Shown: in pieces, positions 23,660 to 29,290 of the stretch
Numbering within the stretch: position 1 is the first letter of the stretch
How the letters are laid out: each line of letters opens with the position of its first letter
The notes under the pieces: generated by a model
Seen by the model: the letters and a program-made list of their open reading frames with translations, nothing else
Database searches by the model: none
Told to the model about the DNA's origin: nothing
Made by a program: the position numbers and the translations under genes
NCBI GenBank assembly: GCA_934168325.1
Contig: CAKPNG010000016.1
Span: forward strand, 1 to 31,632
Direction: 5' to 3'
DNA from: an uncultured Bacilli bacterium
GTDB taxonomy: Bacteria; Bacillota_I; Bacilli_A; RFN20; CAG-826
Length of the DNA stretch: 31,632 bases

Positions 23660-24669
23660 AAGTTTTAGTAACTGGTGGTCTTGGATTTATTGGAAGTCAT
23701 ACTGTTTGCGAATTAATTGAAAACGGTTATGAAGTTGTAATTGCTGATAATTTATATAATTCTAAAATTGATGTTTTAGATAGAATTGAAAAAATCACAG
23801 GTGTCAGACCTCATTTTTATGATATTAATGTCCAAGATAAAGAAGCTTTAGATAAATTGTTTGCTAAGGAAGAACCTGAAGCAATAATTCATTTTGCTGC
23901 TTATAAAGCAGTCGGAGAAAGTGTTTATAAGCCTCTTGAATATTATGAAAATAATTTTGATACAACATTCGCTTTGCTTTGGATGATGAGAAAATATCCA
24001 AAATGTAAGAATTTTGTATTTAGTAGTAGTGCTACAGTTTATGGTGTACCTGATCATGTACCTTTAAAAGAAACTGATTCTAGAAAAGATGCTACTTCCC
24101 CTTATGGTGAAACTAAAGTAGTAATTGAAAGAATATTAGAAGATGTTGCTAAAGTTAATAAAGAATATAACATCGCTATTTTAAGATATTTTAATCCAAT
24201 TGGTGCTCATAAATCAGGTTTATTAGGTGAAGATCCAAATGGTATTCCAAACAATTTATTACCTTATATAAATAAAGTTGCTATAGGCGTTTTACCATGT
24301 GTAAATGTTTTTGGTGATGATTACCCAACTCCTGATGGAACAGGGGTTAGAGATTATATTCATGTTTTAGATCTAGCTCGCGGTCACGTTTTAGCTTTAA
24401 AGAAATTAGAAACAAATCCAGGTCTAGTTACCTATAATTTAGGAACTGGTAAAGGAACTAGTGTTTTAGAGATTATTAAAGACTATGAAAAAGCTACTGG
24501 TATAAAAATTAATTATGCAATTAAACCTAGAAGAGCAGGTGATGTTGCTGAAAATTATGCTGATTGTAGTAAAGCAAAAAAAGAATTAGGATTCACATGC
24601 AAATATAATGTTTTTGATGCATGCTTAGATGGATATAATTTCCAAAAAAAAGAAAATCAAAATAAATAG
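23656..24669 (+). CDS. galE: UDP-glucose 4-epimerase GalE
   Basis: A 337-residue short-chain dehydrogenase/reductase family epimerase interconverting UDP-glucose and UDP-galactose with bound NAD. The N-terminal Rossmann loop is GGLGFIGSH (7-15). The catalytic Ser/Thr region is FSSSATVYG and the YxxxK pair is in SPYGETK near 149-153. GVRDYIHVLDLARGH and the C-terminal RRAGDVAENYAD are typical GalE blocks. A perfect AAGGAGG lies about 10 nt before the ATG. Its product is the substrate for the UDP-galactopyranose mutase encoded at 27388-28488, and it completes the galM/galK set on the other side of the Wadjet operon. Confidence 0.95.
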   Translation: MKVLVTGGLGFIGSHTVCELIENGYEVVIADNLYNSKIDVLDRIEKITGVRPHFYDINVQDKEALDKLFAKEEPEAIIHFAAYKAVGESVYKPLEYYENNFDTTFALLWMMRKYPKCKNFVFSSSATVYGVPDHVPLKETDSRKDATSPYGETKVVIERILEDVAKVNKEYNIAILRYFNPIGAHKSGLLGEDPNGIPNNLLPYINKVAIGVLPCVNVFGDDYPTPDGTGVRDYIHVLDLARGHVLALKKLETNPGLVTYNLGTGKGTSVLEIIKDYEKATGIKINYAIKPRRAGDVAENYADCSKAKKELGFTCKYNVFDACLDGYNFQKKENQNK

Positions 24670-24698
24670 TTCAGTTTTGCAGGCTTTTTAGGATTTTT

Positions 24699-25166
24699 AT
24701 GAGGATTTGTTATATATTATCAAGCATACCAGGCAGTGGAAAAACTACTTGGGCAAAAAACTTTAAGGCCTGTAATCTTAATACTTTTATTGTTTCTAGT
24801 GATGAAATAAGAAAAGAACTTGGCGGTACTTATCAATACTTTAAAGAAGAAGAAAGAGTGTGGAAAATATTTTTCTCACGCGCTAATAAAATAGCAAAAG
24901 AACATAAAGATTGTAATGTTATATTAGATTCTACATGTATAAACGATTATTATAGACATTTATATTTTATGAAAACAAATGGTTTTGATAAACATATTTT
25001 AGTCCTTTTTGATGTTCCATTTTCAGAATGTCGAAAAAGAAATAAAAATAGAATAATAGAAAAGCAGGTACCTGATTTTGCTTTCGATGATTTATTAAAA
25101 AGATTTAAAAAGCCTTCAAAAGAAATTATAGAAGAATTTGATGATTATTTAATTATAAGTAATTAA
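24699..25166 (+). CDS. Small P-loop kinase (AAA_33-type)
   Basis: A 155-residue P-loop NTPase with Walker A PGSGKTTWAK at residues 11-20, followed by VSSDEIRKELGG and VILDSTCINDYYRHLY, the pattern of the polynucleotide kinase/zeta-like small-molecule kinase group. The lid-like arginines are in CRKRNKNR. The substrate could be a nucleic acid end, a nucleoside or a small metabolite and cannot be settled from the motifs. It follows galE by 29 nt and is likely co-transcribed with it and with the tRNA-Gln downstream. I see no antitoxin partner. Confidence 0.75.
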   Translation: MRICYILSSIPGSGKTTWAKNFKACNLNTFIVSSDEIRKELGGTYQYFKEEERVWKIFFSRANKIAKEHKDCNVILDSTCINDYYRHLYFMKTNGFDKHILVLFDVPFSECRKRNKNRIIEKQVPDFAFDDLLKRFKKPSKEIIEEFDDYLIISN

Positions 25167-25167
25167 T

Positions 25168-25244
25168 TGCGGCGTGGACAAATGGTAAAGTCACTTGTCT
25201 CTGAAACAAGGTTTGTATTGGTTCGAGTCCAATCGCCGCAGCCA
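25168..25244 (+). tRNA. tRNA-Gln (anticodon CTG)
   Basis: A 77-nt cloverleaf. The acceptor is TGCGGCG/CGCCGCA, the D arm GAC/GTC, and the anticodon stem CTTGT/ACAAG with loop CTCTGAA. The variable region has six nt. The T stem is ATTGG/CCAAT with loop TTCGAGT, then discriminator G and an encoded CCA. CTG reads CAG, which is rare beside CAA in these genes. It starts one base after the kinase stop, so it is probably processed from the same transcript. Confidence 0.93.
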
Positions 25245-25253
25245 TAAGAAAAT

Positions 25254-25288
25254 AAAAACTTCGATTTACTAAATGTCGAAGTTTTTTT
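25254..25288 (+). terminator. Terminator after tRNA-Gln
   Basis: AAAAACTTCGA (25254-25264) pairs perfectly with TCGAAGTTTTT (25276-25286), followed by more T residues. The A run on the left arm makes it usable from both directions, fitting its place between convergent transcription units. Confidence 0.85.
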
Positions 25289-25347
25289 GATTTGAGATAT
25301 ATTTTATTGACTTAATAAGATAAGTTTAAAATTAGTTAATAACTATA

Positions 25348-26628
25348 TTATTTTGGTAATTTAAACAACTCTTTTTTAATTTTATATATTTCTTCAGTAG
25401 CCATACGTGCTTTTGCTACTACATCTTTAGCATTTTTAGGTACACAGTAATAATGATAATGTTTATCACAAATACAAATAATGTCATTAATTTCATACCA
25501 ATAGAAGTCAGAATATAAACTATAGTTTTCTAATGGACCTTGTGTTACATTTAATTTATTATCACAACCAATTAAACTAAATCCATCGATAGTGTGAGTT
25601 AAATGACCATCTCCGATTTTATAAATAGCTTTATAATTAGCAAGAACATATATATCGACGTCTAAATCTAATTTATAAGTATTATTTTTAATTTCTTTAA
25701 TAATTTCTTCGCGTTCGTAATTATACCATTCAGGAACAGTTTTAAATTTTGTATCACCATTTATACATTTTAAAAATCCTTCAGGAGTTAATTCATATTT
25801 TGCTCCACAATTTTCGCATTCTAAATAAATACCTTTTCCGATAGTTTTCCCCTCGCATCCACAATTAGGACACTTATATAAAACTCTATTAAGACCATCA
25901 GCTCTAGATAAATTATTAATAAGAATATTATTTTTGAATTGATATTCCCAATTATTAAAAGTAAATTCTTTTTTAATAATTGAAGTAATTTCACTATCTG
26001 ATAATTTAGAAATGTCTTCTTTAGAAAGAACATATTTTACATTTGCAGAAACATTAATCTTTCTTTGTTGGAGATTATTATATAAAGGATCGTGTAAATA
26101 AGCTCCTTCAGTTTTTATTATTACTAAAGGTACTTTTAATAATTTAATCAATTTACCGATATTATCAGGTATAGCACCACCAGTACCATCAAAAGAATAA
26201 GAAGCTTCAGGAAACATTAAAACTGAATCGTGAAGTTTTTTAACACAAAAAATCATATCTTTTACAAGCTGAGGATCACTTTGAAATTTAACAGTTGGAA
26301 CGCATCCTAAATGTTTCATTAACCAATATTTTCCAACAAATCCATCATCAGTACATATAATATTGAAAGGAAGAGGAGACCATATTTTAAAGAATATTTT
26401 CAAATCTACGAAAGCAGAATGATTCATTAAAATTAAGCATGGTTCGAACTTTTTTAATTTATCCATATCTGTTTTTGTATAAGAAAAATTAATATCTTTT
26501 AATTCTTTTTTACTTAATAAATTAACTAAAAATCTTAATAAAAATAATGGTCTAATTGGTCTATGATATTTTTTTAATTTAATCTTTTGCAATTGCTCAA
26601 AAGATATCTTTTTTATTTTGATTTTCAT
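25348..26628 (-). CDS. PlsC-like acyltransferase with zinc ribbon and C-terminal extension
   Basis: A 426-residue protein. The first ~200 residues are a glycerolipid acyltransferase domain with NHSAFVD (His 70 and Asp 75, the HX4D catalytic pair) and MFPEASYSFDG at about 138-148, an FPE-Gly motif in which Ala replaces Gly. Such enzymes acylate lysophosphatidate or related lipids at the membrane. After it lies a zinc ribbon (CPNCG at 253-257, CENCG at 271-275) and an uncharacterised ~150-residue domain rich in Tyr and aromatic residues. Ordinary PlsC proteins are ~200-250 residues, so this is a fused or extended form. The promoter at 26635-26663 would make the mRNA leaderless. The XRE gene lies just upstream on the same strand. 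Confidence 0.82.
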   Translation of the reverse strand: MKIKIKKISFEQLQKIKLKKYHRPIRPLFLLRFLVNLLSKKELKDINFSYTKTDMDKLKKFEPCLILMNHSAFVDLKIFFKIWSPLPFNIICTDDGFVGKYWLMKHLGCVPTVKFQSDPQLVKDMIFCVKKLHDSVLMFPEASYSFDGTGGAIPDNIGKLIKLLKVPLVIIKTEGAYLHDPLYNNLQQRKINVSANVKYVLSKEDISKLSDSEITSIIKKEFTFNNWEYQFKNNILINNLSRADGLNRVLYKCPNCGCEGKTIGKGIYLECENCGAKYELTPEGFLKCINGDTKFKTVPEWYNYEREEIIKEIKNNTYKLDLDVDIYVLANYKAIYKIGDGHLTHTIDGFSLIGCDNKLNVTQGPLENYSLYSDFYWYEINDIICICDKHYHYYCVPKNAKDVVAKARMATEEIYKIKKELFKLPK

Positions 26629-26634
26629 ATGAAT

Positions 26635-26663
26635 ATCATAGCATAAAGATATAATGATGTTAA
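26635..26663 (-). promoter_or_regulatory. Promoter of the acyltransferase gene (leaderless)
   Basis: On the minus strand TTAACA (26663-26658), a 17-nt spacer and TATGAT (26640-26635) form a good sigma-70-type promoter. The -10 ends 6 nt before the ATG at 26628, so the transcript would begin at the start codon. No ribosome binding site is present. Confidence 0.65.
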
Positions 26664-26671
26664 CTTATCAA

Positions 26672-26968
26672 CTATTTTTTAATCTTATAAGTATCGACAT
26701 AATCGTTTAAATATTTATCAACAGAGAATTTCAAATATTCTTCAATAATATTTCTCTTACCTTGAATAGAATCTTTATTTTCATGATAAAAAAGTTCATC
26801 TAAACTTACGCCAAAATAATCCGCTAAAGTAATTGCATCTTTAATACTAATTTCAGTTATACCACTTTCCCAATTTAAAACTGATTGGATTGATTTATTA
26901 ACTAATTTAGCAAGTTCTTTTTGAGTTACGCCTTTATTTATTCTTAATTCTTTAATTTTATTTTTCAT
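26672..26968 (-). CDS. XRE-family transcriptional regulator
   Basis: A 98-residue protein whose first ~65 residues are a Cro/C1-type helix-turn-helix: KIKELRINKGVTQKELAKLVNKSIQSVLNWESG, then ISIKDAITLADYFGVSLDELF. The remaining 30 residues are charged and may mediate dimerisation. An AGAGGAAG ribosome binding site lies about 5 nt before the ATG. It is upstream of and on the same strand as the acyltransferase, and divergent from the unknown gene at 27063. It could control either through the shared ~95-bp region. It is chromosomal-looking, with no phage genes nearby. Confidence 0.85.
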   Translation of the reverse strand: MKNKIKELRINKGVTQKELAKLVNKSIQSVLNWESGITEISIKDAITLADYFGVSLDELFYHENKDSIQGKRNIIEEYLKFSVDKYLNDYVDTYKIKK

Positions 26969-27062
26969 AATCTTCCTCTTTATGTTTGAATAAAAAAGAA
27001 TAAAATGAAATATAATTCAAGTTTAACTATAATAATTTGTATATATTTATTAAAATAGAATC

Positions 27063-27404
27063 ATGGTTAATGAATTAGATAAACAAACTATTTATAAAAT
27101 TATTTTCTCGTATTTTAAAGATAAAAATAAAACTGAATTTATTGTAGATAATTTATTTATTAAACATCGTAATTTTAATATAAAACAAGGATTAATCGAT
27201 AGTTATCTAGAAATTCCAATTATAATTAAAAATAAACAACATGGTTATAAATATCAAACTGTATTTGATTTATCTACTGATGAATATTTATTAATTACAA
27301 AAGAAAATTATTTAAAAGAATTGAAGAAGAACAATTTGACATATAGAAAAATTAATTATCGATATATTCCTTATTTAAAAATAAAAATTAAAGATATTTT
27401 TTAG
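27063..27404 (+). CDS. Uncharacterised 113-residue protein
   Basis: A basic, Lys/Ile/Tyr-rich protein with no membrane segment or signal peptide, and I do not recognise a family. It has charged N-terminal helices and a C-terminus with several Tyr-Ile repeats. TAAAAT at 27051-27056 ends 6 nt before the ATG and no ribosome binding site exists, so it may be another leaderless gene. A second -10-like TATAAT is at 27028-27033. Its end overlaps the end of the convergent glf gene by 17 nt. It shares a divergent region with the XRE regulator. Confidence 0.55.
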   Translation: MVNELDKQTIYKIIFSYFKDKNKTEFIVDNLFIKHRNFNIKQGLIDSYLEIPIIIKNKQHGYKYQTVFDLSTDEYLLITKENYLKELKKNNLTYRKINYRYIPYLKIKIKDIF

Positions 27405-28488
27405 TATCGTTAAGAGCTTTTTCAATTGTATCATCCATATCGTAATATTTATAATTAGCCAAACGACCACCAAATATTACTTTCTTTTCTTTTTTTGCTA
27501 ATTTTAAATATTTTTCTAATAATGAGTTATTTTTTTCATCATTAAGAGGATAGAATCTTTCTTTTCCTTTTGAATATGCATCTGGATATTCTTTAGTAAT
27601 TACAGTTTTAGGAGTTATAGCATCTTCAAAATATTTATGTTCTATGATTCTTGTATAAGGAATAGAAATATCAGTAAAATTAATTACACAATTTTTTTGA
27701 TAGTAATCTTGGTCTAATTCTAAAATTTCAAATTTTAATGAACGATAATCAAGTTCACCAAGTTTATAATCAAAATATTCATCAATAGCACCAGTATAAA
27801 CTATTCTTTTTGCTAATTTAGCGTACTCTTTTTTATTTAAATTAAAATCTTCGTTTAATCTAATATTTGCACCATCGATTAATTTATTAATTAAATTAGT
27901 ATATCCACCAATAGGTATACCTTGATATTTATCATTAAAATAATTGTTATTAAATTCAAATCTTAAAGGAATTCTTTTTATAATAAAGCTTGGTAATTCA
28001 CTGCATTTTTTACCCCATTGTTTCTCTGTATAACCTTTAATTAATATTTCGTATATTGTTCGACCAACTAAAGATAAAGCTTGATCTTCTAAATTATTAA
28101 TAGTAGAGATATTTTCTTTTTTAATTTCACTATCTATTTTTTCTTTAGCTTTAATTGGATCAATAATTCCCCAAATATCTTGGAATGTATACATATTAAA
28201 AGGTAAGTGATAATATTTATCTTTATAAAAAGCAATAGGAGAGTTTATAAAATTATTAAAAGGAACTAAATCATTAACATAATTCCAAACTTCTTCATTT
28301 GATGTATGAAAAATATGAGCGCCATATTTATGCACATTTATTCCGTTTATATTTTCTGTATAAACGTTTCCCCCGACATGGTCTCTCTTTTCAATTATTA
28401 AAACAGATTTATTTTTCTTTAATGCTTCATGAGCAAAAACTGCTCCATATAATCCAGATCCTACTATAAGATAATCATACTTTTTCAT
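27388..28488 (-). CDS. glf: UDP-galactopyranose mutase
   Basis: A 366-residue flavoenzyme converting UDP-galactopyranose to UDP-galactofuranose for cell-surface glycans. The N-terminal FAD loop is GSGLYGAVFAHEA, followed by EKRDHVGGNVYTENINGINVHKYGAHIFHTS. Later come YTEKQWGKKC and the C-terminal FGGRLANYKYYDMD with the flavin-contacting Arg, all typical of Glf. I chose ATG 28488, 10 nt after AAAGGA (28499-28504), over an in-frame TTG at 28494. With galE upstream and the ligase-like gene at 14621 it suggests a galactofuranose-containing surface polymer. No galactofuranosyltransferase is in the window. Confidence 0.94.
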   Translation of the reverse strand: MKKYDYLIVGSGLYGAVFAHEALKKNKSVLIIEKRDHVGGNVYTENINGINVHKYGAHIFHTSNEEVWNYVNDLVPFNNFINSPIAFYKDKYYHLPFNMYTFQDIWGIIDPIKAKEKIDSEIKKENISTINNLEDQALSLVGRTIYEILIKGYTEKQWGKKCSELPSFIIKRIPLRFEFNNNYFNDKYQGIPIGGYTNLINKLIDGANIRLNEDFNLNKKEYAKLAKRIVYTGAIDEYFDYKLGELDYRSLKFEILELDQDYYQKNCVINFTDISIPYTRIIEHKYFEDAITPKTVITKEYPDAYSKGKERFYPLNDEKNNSLLEKYLKLAKKEKKVIFGGRLANYKYYDMDDTIEKALNDTKKYL

Positions 28489-28511
28489 AAACAATTTTTC
28501 CTTTAAATATA

Positions 28512-28520
28512 ATTATATCA
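28512..28520 (-). promoter_or_regulatory. Extended -10 promoter of glf
   Basis: On the minus strand TGATATAAT is a perfect extended -10, 23 nt before the start codon, with RNA expected to begin near 28505. No -35 box is needed or seen. It lies downstream of the terminator of the preceding gene, so glf is an independent unit. Confidence 0.55.
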
Positions 28521-28557
28521 AATATATATTTTTAATTAAATTCCAAATAAAGAAATA

Positions 28558-28604
28558 AAAAAAGTCCATTTTTACAAGGAAACCCTGCAGAAATGGACTT
28601 TTTT
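28558..28604 (-). terminator. Bidirectional-looking terminator between the HdeD-like gene and glf
   Basis: AAAAAAGTCCATTT (28558-28571) pairs perfectly over 14 bp with AAATGGACTTTTTT (28591-28604), with a 19-nt loop. It ends transcription of the HdeD-like gene. The loop, read on the minus strand, contains CTGCAGGGTTT, a near match to the recurrent TTTTGCAGGSTTTT motif. Confidence 0.85.
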
Positions 28605-28619
28605 AAATAATTTAGATGT

Positions 28620-29132
28620 TTATTTCTTTTTTAATGATACTAAAGTCATTACTAAAGAGAATATACCATAGACCATTAATAATACACCAAAGATAATCCA
28701 GATGTAATCTCTCCAGAATAAGAATACAATACCAAATGTTAAAGCAATAAGACCAATAATTAATTCAAAAGTACCAAGTGTAGTTGCTTTATTTACAAAT
28801 CTAATTATAGAATCTATAACAAATAATGCGCCAACAGCAATTAAGATAATTGCAATTGAATTCATTATGAATCCAGTTATATTAATATAATTAGCTAAAA
28901 TAGCAATACCTAAAGCAACTAAACACCCTCCTAATATAGAAGCAGGTAATACAACACTCTTTTTAGATGAATCAACGATGCCTTTAACAAAAAGTAAAAC
29001 ACCAATAATAACGACAATTGCACCAATTATATAATTGATAAAGCTTTCATTTAAAATAGATAAAGTAAATAAAAGTCCAATAACAAATATAATAATGCTT
29101 TCAATTATTTTATAAGCTTTATTTTTACTCAT
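28620..29132 (-). CDS. HdeD-like (DUF308) membrane protein
   Basis: A 170-residue protein with about six hydrophobic helices in three repeated pairs and short loops, ending in Lys residues. This matches the HdeD/DUF308 family pattern, including LGGCLVALGIAILA-like Gly-rich helices and FVIDSIIRF. The family is linked to acid resistance in E. coli, but its biochemical role is unknown and the same function cannot be assumed here. A GGGAGG ribosome binding site is 10 nt before the ATG. The promoter at 29156-29185 faces away from clpB. Confidence 0.75.
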   Translation of the reverse strand: MSKNKAYKIIESIIIFVIGLLFTLSILNESFINYIIGAIVVIIGVLLFVKGIVDSSKKSVVLPASILGGCLVALGIAILANYINITGFIMNSIAIILIAVGALFVIDSIIRFVNKATTLGTFELIIGLIALTFGIVFLFWRDYIWIIFGVLLMVYGIFSLVMTLVSLKKK

Positions 29133-29155
29133 AATTAATTTTCCTCCCCCGTATA

Positions 29156-29185
29156 ATTATATTTATCACGCTTATTTTTTTACAA
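29156..29185 (-). promoter_or_regulatory. Promoter of the HdeD-like gene
   Basis: Minus-strand TTGTAA (29185-29180), an 18-nt spacer and TATAAT (29161-29156) lie about 25 nt before the start codon. It is divergent from the CIRCE-controlled clpB promoter, with about 40 bp between the two. Confidence 0.55.
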
Positions 29186-29225
29186 TAGAAAATTAAATTT
29201 TTTTTAAAAATAATAAAAAATAAAA

Positions 29226-29252
29226 TTAGCACTCTCACTTGACAAGTGCTAA
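29226..29252 (+). promoter_or_regulatory. CIRCE operator (HrcA binding site)
   Basis: TTAGCACTC, nine spacer bases and AAGTGCTAA match the CIRCE consensus TTAGCACTC-N9-GAGTGCTAA with one mismatch in the right half-site. HrcA bound here would block the clpB promoter and be released on heat stress. The promoter's TTGACA box lies within the operator. Confidence 0.92.
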
Positions 29253-29266
29253 TTTCGTTATATAAT
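29239..29266 (+). promoter_or_regulatory. clpB promoter embedded in CIRCE
   Basis: Consensus TTGACA (29239-29244) and TATAAT (29261-29266), 16 nt apart, form a near-ideal housekeeping promoter. The -35 box spans the CIRCE spacer and right half-site, so HrcA binding excludes RNA polymerase directly. Confidence 0.85.
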
Positions 29267-29290
29267 CATAGTATACGAGGAGGGAAACTT

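Noticed and set aside
24699..25166. Zeta-type toxin for the P-loop kinase
   Set aside because: Only general P-loop kinase motifs are present, with no epsilon-like antitoxin neighbour and an ordinary operon position after galE.
29246..29290. Upstream in-frame ATG extending clpB by 15 residues
   Set aside because: It lies within the CIRCE operator upstream of the predicted transcription start, whereas ATG 29291 has a strong GAGGAGGG site.
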